This document shows positions 50,336-58,069 of a stretch of 64,000 nt of DNA, in pieces; the stretch's first letter is position 1, and the number at the start of each line of letters is the position of its first letter. The notes under the pieces are model-generated. The model was given only the letters and a program-made list of their open reading frames with translations. It was not told the DNA's origin and made no database searches. Both the position numbers and the translations under genes were made by a program. This DNA comes from Flexivirga oryzae (lineage in GTDB: Bacteria; Actinomycetota; Actinomycetes; Actinomycetales; Dermatophilaceae): NCBI RefSeq assembly GCF_014190805.1, contig NZ_JACHVQ010000005.1, positions 186,001 through 250,000 of the forward strand, given 5' to 3'.

Positions 50336-50604
50336 GCGGTCTCCTGGTCGGTGGTCGGGAGGTGCGTCGAGGTGCCCGCCGGTATGCCGGGGCACAGGAC
50401 AGCAGGGTAGCCGTGGGCGCGGCTGCGGCTTCGCCGGGCGCGACCGCACAGTGCGTCCACAGTGGCAGGATTTCCCTCCGCGCGACAACAACTGAAATAA
50501 TGCTTCGGACTGTTGGTCGCACCCGCCGGGAAGCCGGCGCCGAAATCACCGCGTGGCAGTGGTGCGCCCGAAGATTTGAGCCGCGCGGACGGAAGGGGAA
50601 GCCC

Positions 50605-50772
50605 ATGGCGGCAATGAAGCCGAGGACCGGAGACGGCCCTCTCGAGGTCACCAAGGAAGGCCGCAGCATCCTTCTGCGTATGCCGCTCGAGGGTGGTGGC
50701 CGCCTGGTCGTCGAGATGAACGCCGAAGAGGCCGAGGCCCTCGGCGCGGCCATCAAGGGCTGCATCGGCTGA
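50605..50772 (+). CDS. DUF3117 small conserved actinobacterial protein
   Basis: A 55-residue protein almost identical in pattern to DUF3117 members (MAAMKPRTGDGPLEVTKEGR at the start, then LLRMPLEGGGRLVVEMN), found across Actinomycetota and of unknown function. GGAAGGGG lies 5-7 bases before the ATG. In mycobacteria the equivalent (Rv1211) lies near tag, glgA and glgC. The 269-bp gap before it probably holds divergent promoters for it and the enoyl-CoA hydratase; AATAAT at 50496-50501 is a possible -10 box. Confidence 0.93.
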   Translation: MAAMKPRTGDGPLEVTKEGRSILLRMPLEGGGRLVVEMNAEEAEALGAAIKGCIG

Positions 50773-50791
50773 CGTTCGGCTCCGTGAGCAA

Positions 50792-50832
50792 CGAAGCGGC
50801 CGCCCACCGACGTTCGGTGGGCGGCCGCTTCG
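50792..50832. terminator. Bidirectional terminator, 19-bp perfect stem
   Basis: CGAAGCGGCCGCCCACCGA (50792-50810) pairs perfectly with the bases at 50814-50832 around a 3-base CGT loop, between the convergent DUF3117 and O-methyltransferase genes. No T run follows; very stable GC stems of this kind commonly terminate in high-GC actinobacteria. Confidence 0.88.
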
Positions 50833-50840
50833 CGTCCCCG

Positions 50841-51473
50841 TCAGACCTTGACCGCGGCGAGCAGTCCGTCCCCGACAGGCAGCAGGGTGGTCGTCCAGTC
50901 GGGGTCGTCGCGCAGTTGTTTGCCCAGATCACGCAGCAGGACCGTCGTCTCGTCGCGTACGGCCGGATCGGCCACCTTGTCGTGCCAGAGCATGTTGTCC
51001 ATCAGCAGCAGCCCACCGGCGCGCAACAGTCGCCCGGCGGCGTCGACGTAGGCCGGGTAGTCCGGTTTGTGGCCGTCCACGAACACCAGGTCGTAGCCGC
51101 CGTCGGTGAGGCGGCCCATGACCTGCAGGGCGTCGCCGGTGATCAGGCGCGTGCGTGCCGCGGGTATGCCGGCCTCGGCATACGCCTTGCGCGCGGCGTT
51201 CTGGTGCTCGGCCTTGATGTCGATGGTGGTGAGGACGCCGTCGTCCGGCATACCCAGCAGCAGCCACAGGCCCGACGAGCCCGCGCCGGTGCCGACCTCG
51301 ACGGCGGACCGGGCGCGGCAGGCCGCGGCGAGCAGCCGCAGGGCCGGTCCGGTGCCGGGGCCGACCGGGACCGCACCGAACTGCTCGCCGCGCACGCGGG
51401 CGCGTTCGATGACTTCCGGCTCGGGCACGAAGTCTCCGGCATACCCCCAGCTGGCCGCTCGCTGTGTTGACAT
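50841..51473 (-). CDS. Class I SAM-dependent O-methyltransferase
   Basis: Methyltransferase of 210 residues (Methyltransf_24/O-methyltransferase family 3). The SAM-binding motif VEVGTGAGSSGLWLL, the acidic TIDIKAEH, GDALQVM and the metal-type FVDGHKPDYPAYVD are visible. In mycobacteria the orthologous gene (Rv1220c) is also divergent from sigE, as here. The methyl acceptor is unknown. Confidence 0.9.
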   Translation of the reverse strand: MSTQRAASWGYAGDFVPEPEVIERARVRGEQFGAVPVGPGTGPALRLLAAACRARSAVEVGTGAGSSGLWLLLGMPDDGVLTTIDIKAEHQNAARKAYAEAGIPAARTRLITGDALQVMGRLTDGGYDLVFVDGHKPDYPAYVDAAGRLLRAGGLLLMDNMLWHDKVADPAVRDETTVLLRDLGKQLRDDPDWTTTLLPVGDGLLAAVKV

Positions 51474-51583
51474 ACCACCGAACCTAGTGCTTTGTGAGCC
51501 GTCGCGCCGAACCGACCAAAACAGACCTGACCGGCGGGTAACGATCCGGGGGTGTCGTTCGTTGTGCTGGGGGAGCGGGTTGG

Positions 51584-51607
51584 TGTGTCACCGACATCGG
51601 CGACACA
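51584..51607. promoter_or_regulatory. 24-bp dyad in the methyltransferase/sigE divergent region
   Basis: TGTGTC-a-CCGA-ca-TCGG-c-GACACA forms a near-perfect dyad with 10-bp arms, 52 bp upstream of the sigE start. Its size fits a regulator operator controlling sigE or both divergent genes. I could not identify a convincing autoregulatory ECF -35/-10 pair around it. Confidence 0.4.
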
Positions 51608-51658
51608 GCAGGCTCATAGGGACGTGCGACACAATGGGATCGCTCGACCGACTACGGG

Positions 51659-52303
51659 ATGGATGCAATGACCGACCAACTGCTGCGGGGCGCAGTGAAG
51701 ACCGAGGTGCCCGATGTGGCGCCACCGGGGTGGGAGCCACCGACCTGGGAGGAGATCGTCACCGAGCACTCGGCGCGTGTCTACCGCCTGGCCTACCGGC
51801 TGACCGGCAATGTCCACGACGCCGAGGACCTGACGCACGACGTCTTCGTGCGTGTCTTCCGCTCGCTGCACTCCTACCGCCCCGGCACCTTCGAGGGCTG
51901 GCTGCACCGCATCACCACCAACGTCTTCCTGGACAAGATGCGCCGCAAGCAGCGCATCCGCTTCGACGCACTGGCCGACGACGCCGCCGCGCGGCTGCCC
52001 AGCCGCGAGGGCAGTCCCGAGCAGTTGTATGCCGACGCCCACTTCGACGACGACATCCAGCGGGCGCTCGACGCGCTCGCACCGGACTTCCGCGCCGCCG
52101 TCGTGCTGTGCGACATCGAGGGCCTGTCCTACGAGGAGATCGCCGCGACGCTCGGCATCAAGCTCGGCACCGTGCGGTCCCGGATCCACCGCGGACGGGC
52201 GCAGCTGCGGGAGGCGCTGGCGCACCGCGCGCCCGAGAACCGCCCCGCTGCGCGCAGCCGGGTCGGCATACCGACCCTGCGACCGGCGGGAGCCGCGCAG
52301 TGA
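51659..52303 (+). CDS. sigE: ECF RNA polymerase sigma factor SigE-like
   Basis: Extracytoplasmic-function sigma factor of 214 residues. Region 2 (EEIVTEHSARVYRLAYRLTG, DLTHDVFVRVFRSL) recognises the -10 element; region 4 (GLSYEEIAATLGIKLGTVRSRIHRGRAQLRE) the -35. The adjacent anti-sigma factor and the tatB and mrp genes downstream reproduce the mycobacterial sigE locus, so envelope and oxidative stress are the likely signals. The start may be ATG 51659 or 51668. The VGIPTL codons near the end include the rare ATA inside GGCATAC. Confidence 0.93.
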   Translation: MDAMTDQLLRGAVKTEVPDVAPPGWEPPTWEEIVTEHSARVYRLAYRLTGNVHDAEDLTHDVFVRVFRSLHSYRPGTFEGWLHRITTNVFLDKMRRKQRIRFDALADDAAARLPSREGSPEQLYADAHFDDDIQRALDALAPDFRAAVVLCDIEGLSYEEIAATLGIKLGTVRSRIHRGRAQLREALAHRAPENRPAARSRVGIPTLRPAGAAQ

Positions 52304-52905
52304 TGCTCTTCTCGCGCGATTTCGCGCGCGCCGAACACGAGCATCTGGGTGACCGCGTCGGCGAGTATGTCGACGGCATGCTCGACGCGGACGACGAGTA
52401 CCGCGCCGACCTGCACCTGACCGTCTGCGAACACTGCCGCTACGCGGTGCAGCAGGAGCGCGCGATCATCGCCCAACTGCGGTCGGTCAGCTTCGACTCC
52501 GGCGGCCACGAGCAGTTGATGGCCGGCCTGCTGTCGCTCGCCTCCTCGGAGTCGGGTGCGCCGCTCGGCGCGTCGTCGCAGCTGTCGAAGGACCTCGACC
52601 GCCCGGCGCCCGCAGTGGTCACCTGCAGCGCACCCCCGCAGTACCAGTCGGCGCGCAAGTCGATGGCGTTCGCACTGTTCGCGGTCGCCGGCTGTGTCGG
52701 CGTCGCGCTCGTCGCATCGACCGCGTCAGGGGTGGCGCAGGGACCGCAGTCGCCCAGCAGACAGGCGCCCGGTCAGGCGGCGCTCGTGCGCGACGTGTCC
52801 ACGCCGCAGGTGTCCGAGACCGCCAAGAAGAGGGAAACCTCCGGCGGGTCGACGCGCGAGACCGTGCCGATGTTCGTGCAGGTGGCGGCGAACCCCACCC
52901 CCTGA
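52303..52905 (+). CDS. rseA: Zinc-binding anti-sigma factor (RseA-like)
   Basis: Protein of 200 residues. The N-terminal zinc anti-sigma motif His38-x3-Cys42-x2-Cys45 (HLTVCEHC) binds SigE; one helix (SMAFALFAVAGCVGVALVAS, about 120-140) crosses the membrane and a Ser/Thr/Pro-rich tail follows. The ATG overlaps the sigE stop as TGATG; a GTG one codon earlier is possible. In mycobacteria an HtrA protease gene follows, but it is missing here. Confidence 0.9.
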   Translation: MLFSRDFARAEHEHLGDRVGEYVDGMLDADDEYRADLHLTVCEHCRYAVQQERAIIAQLRSVSFDSGGHEQLMAGLLSLASSESGAPLGASSQLSKDLDRPAPAVVTCSAPPQYQSARKSMAFALFAVAGCVGVALVASTASGVAQGPQSPSRQAPGQAALVRDVSTPQVSETAKKRETSGGSTRETVPMFVQVAANPTP

Positions 52906-53008
52906 TCCGCGGGTCGAACGGCCCGGTCGGTGACCGCTGCCACCGCGTGCATGCGCGGGTGCGACAATCGTGCGGCCGTGGCTTCAGCGGGAAAGGTACC
53001 GACGCGAC

Positions 53009-53392
53009 ATGTTTGGCATCAGCGGGTGGGAGCTCGTGATCCTCCTGGTGCTCGCCGCTGCCCTGATCGGTCCCGAACGGCTGCCGGAGTACGTCAGCAA
53101 ACTGCGCACCTACATCCGGCAGGCGCGGGACATGGCCGAGGGCGCCAAGTCGCAGCTGAAGGACCAGATGGGTCCGGAGTTCGAGGACATCAACTGGCGG
53201 GCGTACGACCCCCGGCAGTACGACCCGCGCAAGATCGTGCGCGACGCGCTGTTCGACCCCGAGCCCGACCCGGACGCGGAGGAGGACGACGAGGCTCCGG
53301 CCGAGGCGTCCCCGGTCATCGGCGCGGCGTCATACGACCCGAACAGGTTCGACCCCGACCGCGCGACGCCCTTCGACGCCGACGCGACCTGA
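53009..53392 (+). CDS. tatB: Twin-arginine translocase subunit TatB
   Basis: Protein of 127 residues with the TatA/B pattern: short outside N-terminus, one helix (WELVILLVLAAALIGPERLP), the Gly-Pro hinge and an amphipathic helix (YVSKLRTYIRQARDMAEGAK), then an acidic tail. The ending GPERLPEY and context next to sigE/rseA indicate TatB, which binds Tat signal peptides such as that of the L,D-transpeptidase at 58070. Start at the ATG 53009, matching the family (MFGISGWEL). A tandem array follows directly. Confidence 0.88.
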   Translation: MFGISGWELVILLVLAAALIGPERLPEYVSKLRTYIRQARDMAEGAKSQLKDQMGPEFEDINWRAYDPRQYDPRKIVRDALFDPEPDPDAEEDDEAPAEASPVIGAASYDPNRFDPDRATPFDADAT

Positions 53393-53409
53393 GCGCGGGT
53401 CCGACCTGA

Positions 53410-54015
53410 GCGGCGGTTGCCCGGGGGTGTGCCGGAGTCGCCACTGGGGTGACCTGTGTACGGGTATGTCGCCCGCGACCGTGCCGGAGTCCCCACTGGG
53501 GCGAGTTGTGTACGGGTGGGGCGGCTTCGCGGCTTCGGGGTGTGCCGGAGTCGCCACTGGGGAGAGGTATGACCGGGTTTCGCGCCTGTGACCGTGCCGG
53601 AGTCCCCACTGGGGTGACCTGTGTACGGGTGGGCCGGTTTCGCGGCTCCGGAGCGTGCCGGAGTCGCCACTGGGGTGACCTGTGTACGGGTATGTCGCCC
53701 GCGACCGTGCCGGAGTCCCCACTGGGGCGAGTTGTGTACGGGTGGGGCGGCTTCGCGGCTTCGGGGTGTGCCGGAGTCGCCACTGGGGAGAGGTATGACC
53801 GGGTTTCGCGCCAGACACCGTACCGGAGTCCCCACTGGGGTGACCTGTGTACGGGTGGGGCGGCTTCGCGGCTTCGGAGCGTGCCGGAGTCGCCACTGGG
53901 GTGACCTGTGTACGGGTATGTCGCCCGCGACCGTGTCGGAGTCGCCACTGGGGAGAGGTATGACCGGGTTTCGCGCCAGACACCGTACCGGAGTCCCCAC
54001 TGGGGCGACGTACGC
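53410..54015. repeat. Tandem array A3: eleven cores alternating 52 and 61 bp
   Basis: The 623-bp gap between convergent tatB and mrp holds eleven copies of a core beginning GTGCCGGAGTCGCCACTGGG, at 53429, 53481, 53542, 53594, 53655, 53707, 53768, 53820, 53881, 53933 and 53985. Spacings are 52, 61, 52, 61, 52, 61, 52, 61, 52 and 52. Cores alternate between CGCCACTGGGG and CCCCACTGGGG (an 11-bp odd palindrome) except at unit 10. Segments between cores come in a few recurring types of 31 or 40 bp, so the higher-order unit is a 113-bp dimer. No gene is visible here. Confidence 0.95.
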
Positions 54016-55158
54016 TCAGCGGCCTGTCGGAGTGAGGCCGAGCGACCGGCCGGCCAGCCCCCGCGAGCGGGTTCCCAGGCCCTTGGCGATGCCGCGCAGC
54101 GCGACGGCTGCCGGGGAGTCGGGGTGGCCGAGCACGACCGGGGTTCCTTCGTCCGAGCCCTCGCGCAACGACATGTCGAGCGGGATCTGACCGAGCAGTT
54201 CGACGGGTGCGCCGATCGACCGGGTCAGCGACTCGGCGACCTGTCGCCCGCCGCCGCTGCCGAAGATCTCCTGGCGGGTGCCGTCCGGCAGTTCCATCCA
54301 GGACATGTTCTCGATGACGCCGGCGACCCGCTGCTTGGTCTGCAGTGAGATCGCGCCGGCCCGCTCGGCCACCTCGGCGGCGGCCTGCTGCGGGGTCGTG
54401 ACGACCAGGATCTCCGCGGTCGGGATCAGCTGCGCGACCGAGATGGCGATGTCTCCGGTGCCGGGCGGCAGGTCCAGCAGCAGCACGTCGAGGTCGCCCC
54501 AGAAGACGTCGGCCAGGAACTGCTGCAGTGCACGGTGCAACATTGGGCCACGCCATACGACCGGCTGGTTGCCGGGCACGAACATGCCGATCGAGATGAC
54601 CTTCACGTCCCTGCTCTCCGGCGGCAGGATCATGTCGTCGACCTGGGTCGGGCGGTTCTCCACGCCCAGCATGCGGGGCACCGAGAAGCCGTAGATGTCG
54701 GCGTCGACGACTCCAACGCGCAAGCCCGAATCCGCAAGCGCTGCAGCCAGATTCACGGTCACCGACGATTTGCCGACGCCGCCCTTGCCGGACGCGACCG
54801 CGTAGACACGGGTCAGCGAGCCGGGCTTGGCGAACGGGATCTCCCGCTCGGCCTGGCCGCCGCGCAGCTGCTCCTTCAGCGCGGTGCGCTGCTCGTCGGA
54901 CATGACGCCGAGCCGCACGTCGACGGCGGTGACTCCCTCAACCTTGCTGACCGCCGCGGTCACATCCGTCTGCAGCCGGGATTTCATCGGACAGCCGGAG
55001 ATGGTGAGCAGCACGGTGACGGTGACTTTGCCGTCGTCGGCGACGTCGACCGACTCGACCATGTTGAGTTCGGTGATCGGCCGGTGGATCTCAGGGTCCT
55101 GCACAGTTGCCAGTGCAGCGCGAATGGCGTCCAACGAGGGGGTGGGCATGTCTCCCAT
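54016..55158 (-). CDS. mrp: Mrp/NBP35-family Fe-S cluster carrier ATPase
   Basis: Protein of 380 residues. An N-terminal DUF59/MIP18 domain (about 5-100, with ITELNMVESV and SGCPMKSRL) is fused to a P-loop ATPase with ASGKGGVGKSS (122-132) and LLLDLPPGTGD. Homologues carry Fe-S clusters. The CxxC pair usual near the C-terminus is missing (ENMSWMELPDGTRQEIFG), as I recall for mycobacterial Mrp. Start 55158 or 55149. Tandem arrays flank the gene on both sides. Confidence 0.92.
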   Translation of the reverse strand: MGDMPTPSLDAIRAALATVQDPEIHRPITELNMVESVDVADDGKVTVTVLLTISGCPMKSRLQTDVTAAVSKVEGVTAVDVRLGVMSDEQRTALKEQLRGGQAEREIPFAKPGSLTRVYAVASGKGGVGKSSVTVNLAAALADSGLRVGVVDADIYGFSVPRMLGVENRPTQVDDMILPPESRDVKVISIGMFVPGNQPVVWRGPMLHRALQQFLADVFWGDLDVLLLDLPPGTGDIAISVAQLIPTAEILVVTTPQQAAAEVAERAGAISLQTKQRVAGVIENMSWMELPDGTRQEIFGSGGGRQVAESLTRSIGAPVELLGQIPLDMSLREGSDEGTPVVLGHPDSPAAVALRGIAKGLGTRSRGLAGRSLGLTPTGR

Positions 55159-55256
55159 GGTAGGTCCGTGGTGCAGATCACCCGGTGGTAGGTCGGAACT
55201 CCGCCTCCCCGGGTCGTACGAACCCGCACTCGCACGCCGTCACGACGAGCTGCACC

Positions 55257-55450
55257 GTCCCGAAGTGCCGACGGTCGCGGGAAAGGGACGGGGTATGGCG
55301 GGAAACGTGTCCCGAAGTGCCGACGGTCGGCGGGTGGGGACGGGGTATGGAGTGGACTGGCGTCCCGAAGTGCCGACGGTCGCGGGAAAGGGACGGGTTT
55401 GGCCCGGAAACGCGTCCCGAAGTGCCGACGGTCGGCGGGCAGGGACCGGG
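55257..55450. repeat. Tandem array A2: four 52-bp-spaced copies of the A1 core
   Basis: Between the DUF1003 stop and the mrp start lie four copies of the same core as array A1 (CCCGAAGTGCCGACGGTCG after GT) at 55257, 55309, 55362 and 55414: spacings of 52, 53 and 52 bp. The intervening DNA differs from A1 and alternates between GCGGGAAAGGGACGG and GGCGGGTGGGGACGG types. It lies within a minus-strand gene group. The rest of the 293-bp gap (55159-55256) shows nothing distinctive. Confidence 0.94.
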
Positions 55451-55451
55451 G

Positions 55452-56030
55452 TTACGCCGGAGCCGCCTCGTCGTCCGGGTCGTCGGCGGGATCCGCCGAT
55501 CGCAGGTAGCCGCGCTCCTCCATCTCGTCCAGCAGCGAGCGCAGTTCGGAGCGGACGAAGTCGCGGGTCGCGGTGTCCCGCATCGCCAGCCGCAGCGACG
55601 CGACCTCACGGGTGAGGAACTCGGTGTCCGCGAGGTTGCGCTCGTCGCGCGCCCGGTCGGCCTCGAGAGTGACCCGGTCGCGGTCGTCCTGGCGGTTCTG
55701 GGCGAGCAGGATCAGCGGCGCGGCATACGACGCCTGGGTGGAGAAGAAGAGGTTCAGCAGGATGAACGGGTAGGGGTCCCACTTCAGCCCGAACAGCCCG
55801 ACCAGGTTGAACAGGATCCACAGGATGACGAAGACCGTCATCCAGACCAGGAACTGCGCGGTGCCCATGAAGCGGGCGAAGTCCTCGGCGAACCGGCCGA
55901 ACGTGTCCGAGTCGAGACTGGGTCGCGGCAGCCAACTGCGGACCGCCTCGCGCGGTTGGTCCAGGCGCGCGGACTCCTGGCGACGGCGTCCCTCCCGGCG
56001 CTCGCGACGCTCCTCGTCGCGGTCGGCCAT
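55452..56030 (-). CDS. DUF1003 membrane protein
   Basis: Protein of 192 residues. A charged N-terminal stretch (about 1-35) leads to two membrane helices (FLVWMTVFVILWILFNLVGL and FILLNLFFSTQASYAAPLIL) with the DUF1003 pattern SQASYAAPLILLAQNRQDDRDR in between and after, then a cytoplasmic tail. Function is unknown; the family often neighbours MgtE-like or Mrp genes, as here. Start overlaps the stop of the CBS protein gene (TGATG). Confidence 0.9.
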   Translation of the reverse strand: MADRDEERRERREGRRRQESARLDQPREAVRSWLPRPSLDSDTFGRFAEDFARFMGTAQFLVWMTVFVILWILFNLVGLFGLKWDPYPFILLNLFFSTQASYAAPLILLAQNRQDDRDRVTLEADRARDERNLADTEFLTREVASLRLAMRDTATRDFVRSELRSLLDEMEERGYLRSADPADDPDDEAAPA

Positions 56031-57337
56031 CAGACGACCTCCTCGTCGGTCGCGGGTGCGTCGGACGGTCGCACGTCGTGGCGGGCCTCGCGCCAGTCGT
56101 CGGGCAGGATGTGGTCGAGCACGTCATCGACGGTGACCGCGCCGAGCAGCCGTCCCGCATCGTCGACGACGGGCATGCTCACCAGGTTGTATGTCGCGAG
56201 CTGACGCGTCACCTCACCCAGGGGTGCCTCGACACCGACCGGCTCGATGGTCTTGTCGACGATCGTCCCGACCGCGGTCTGCGGGGGCTCGCGCAGCAGC
56301 TTCTGGGTGTGCACCAGGCCGATGAACCGGCCGGTCGGCGTCTCCAGCGGCGGCCGGCTGACGAAGACCGCGGAGGCCAGTGCGGGCGCCAGCTCCTCCC
56401 GGCGCACCACCGCCAGCGCCTCGGCGATCGTCGCCTCCGGCCCGAGCACCACCGGCTCGGTCGTCATCAGGCCACCGGCGGTGTTCTCGTCGTACGTCAG
56501 CAACCGGCGCAGCGGCGCGGCCTCGTCCGGCTCCATCAACTGCAACAGCTGCTCGGCCTGCTCCGAGGGCAGGTTGGACAGCAGGTCCGCCGCGTCGTCC
56601 GGCTCCATCGCCTCGAGGACGTCGGCGGCGCGCTCGGTGTCCAGCCCGGCGAGGACCTCGACCTGGTCGTCCTCGGGCAGCTCCTCCAGCACGTCGGCCA
56701 GTTTGTTGTCGTCCATCGCGGCGGCCACTTCGGCGCGGCGTTTCGGGGACAGGTCGTGGATCACCTCGGCGAGGTCCGCGACGCGCAGGTCGTCATACTC
56801 CTCGAGCAGCCGCTCGGCGCTCTGGGCGCCGGCCTGCTGGTGCAGCCCGGTGACGTCGCGGGCGTCGACCAGGCGGGTCTTGCCGCTGCGCCGGCGGGTG
56901 AGACGCGACATCGCCTTCGACGCCGACGAGATGCCGTCGACCTGCCGGACGAACACCTTGACCAGCACCCAGTCGCGCCGCAGGTTCTGCTCGATCGCGA
57001 TGTCCTCGACCAGGCCGGTGAACTCCTCGCCGGCCTCGCGGACCTGCACCCGGCGATCGAAAAGCTCTGCGAGCACGAGGGTTTCGCCAGCACGTTGCTC
57101 GAAGCGGCGCATGTTGACCAGGCCGGTCGTGATGACCGCACCGGCGTCGACGCTCGTCACCCGGGTCATCGGCACGAAGACCCGCCGTTTCCCGGGCACC
57201 TCGATGACCAGACCGATCGCTCTGGGTTCGGAGCCGCCGAAGGTCATGACGACGTCCCGGACCCGTCCCACGCGGTCCCCGAGGGGGTCCAGCACGGTCA
57301 GTCCGGCGATCCGGGCGACGAAGACTCGGCTGCTCAC
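56030..57337 (-). CDS. PRC-barrel/MgtE_N/CBS-domain protein without membrane channel
   Basis: Cytosolic protein of 435 residues. An N-terminal PRC-like barrel (VARIAGLTVLDPLGDRVGRV) and a second strand domain are followed by MgtE_N helical repeats (ADLAEVIHDLSPKRRAEVAA, then DVLEELPEDDQVEVLAGLD) and a CBS pair (about 300-420: ATIAEALAVVRREELAPALA; LVSMPVVDDAGRLLGAVTVD). The Mg2+ channel helices of MgtE are absent. It matches the mycobacterial Rv1232c type. A role in Mg2+ sensing is inferred. Start GTG at 57337. Confidence 0.87.
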   Translation of the reverse strand: MSSRVFVARIAGLTVLDPLGDRVGRVRDVVMTFGGSEPRAIGLVIEVPGKRRVFVPMTRVTSVDAGAVITTGLVNMRRFEQRAGETLVLAELFDRRVQVREAGEEFTGLVEDIAIEQNLRRDWVLVKVFVRQVDGISSASKAMSRLTRRRSGKTRLVDARDVTGLHQQAGAQSAERLLEEYDDLRVADLAEVIHDLSPKRRAEVAAAMDDNKLADVLEELPEDDQVEVLAGLDTERAADVLEAMEPDDAADLLSNLPSEQAEQLLQLMEPDEAAPLRRLLTYDENTAGGLMTTEPVVLGPEATIAEALAVVRREELAPALASAVFVSRPPLETPTGRFIGLVHTQKLLREPPQTAVGTIVDKTIEPVGVEAPLGEVTRQLATYNLVSMPVVDDAGRLLGAVTVDDVLDHILPDDWREARHDVRPSDAPATDEEVV

Positions 57338-57347
57338 CTGCGAAAGG

Positions 57348-57848
57348 TTAGTCAGGTGTGGTCGGTTCCGGTTCCTCCGGATCGGCGTGGTGCTCGGGCA
57401 GACCCTCGGCACGGGGTCGTGTCGATCGGGGTGCCCGCGACGTATCGGGGGAGCGCAGCGGCGCAGAACCTTGTGGGGTGACTCGAATCGCCCAGACGAC
57501 GCCGTGCTCCGCCCAGAAGGCCGCGCGGTCACCCGCAGGAGTGCTCTGGCGCGTCGCGAGCAGCGCCGCCGTGGCGGGGCCCCACTCGTCCGAGTCGGGC
57601 CAGACGCGTTCGGCCCTTGCCGGCACCGGACCGACCGCGGCGCGAGTTTCCTTGTCGCGCAGCATGATCCGCAGCTCGGCCGGCAGGGGAGGGATCGGCT
57701 GCTCGTCCTCGCCGGTCACGACGTATGCCGTCTCACCGACCCCGGCGTACCAGCACGGCACCCGCAGGTCCGGTGGCACGAGCAGCCACGCGACCTTCGA
57801 CTTGGCCAATGCGGTCGTCACCTCAGTCACGGTCCCGACTCTAGTCAC
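57348..57848 (-). CDS. Conserved actinobacterial hypothetical protein
   Basis: Protein of 166 residues starting with GTG at 57848 (a GTG six codons later is also possible). The conserved part (ALAKSKVAWLLVPPDLRVPC, WYAGVGETAYVVTGEDEQPI, then AERVWPDSDEWGPATAALLA) recurs in actinobacteria and has the look of a small beta-barrel fold. The last 35 residues are Pro- and Arg-rich. It ends 10 bp before the CBS protein gene. Function not known. Confidence 0.75.
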   Translation of the reverse strand: MTRVGTVTEVTTALAKSKVAWLLVPPDLRVPCWYAGVGETAYVVTGEDEQPIPPLPAELRIMLRDKETRAAVGPVPARAERVWPDSDEWGPATAALLATRQSTPAGDRAAFWAEHGVVWAIRVTPQGSAPLRSPDTSRAPRSTRPRAEGLPEHHADPEEPEPTTPD

Positions 57849-58069
57849 ACCCCAAGGAAGTTCTTCGCTCGTGCCCGCACCGGGACACCGACCGGCCGGT
57901 CGCGCCCGGAGCCGGAAATTTTCCTGGACAACCGGACAACCGTTTGGAAGCGTTGTACGTCATACCCAGCAAGCGCGGGGGGTGGCAGTGGCCACTGAAG
58001 CGCTTCGACTGGAGAAAAATTCGCGGACCGTTCACCGGGCGGCCCGCAGGGACATCGGGGGATGGACAG

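Noticed and set aside
53410..54015. CRISPR array
   Set aside because: Cores are short, intervening segments repeat among themselves instead of being unique, spacings alternate 52/61, and no cas genes are present.
57944..58069. Longer start for the L,D-transpeptidase
   Set aside because: The added 42 residues would bury the twin-arginine signal peptide; the start at 58070 puts it at the N-terminus.
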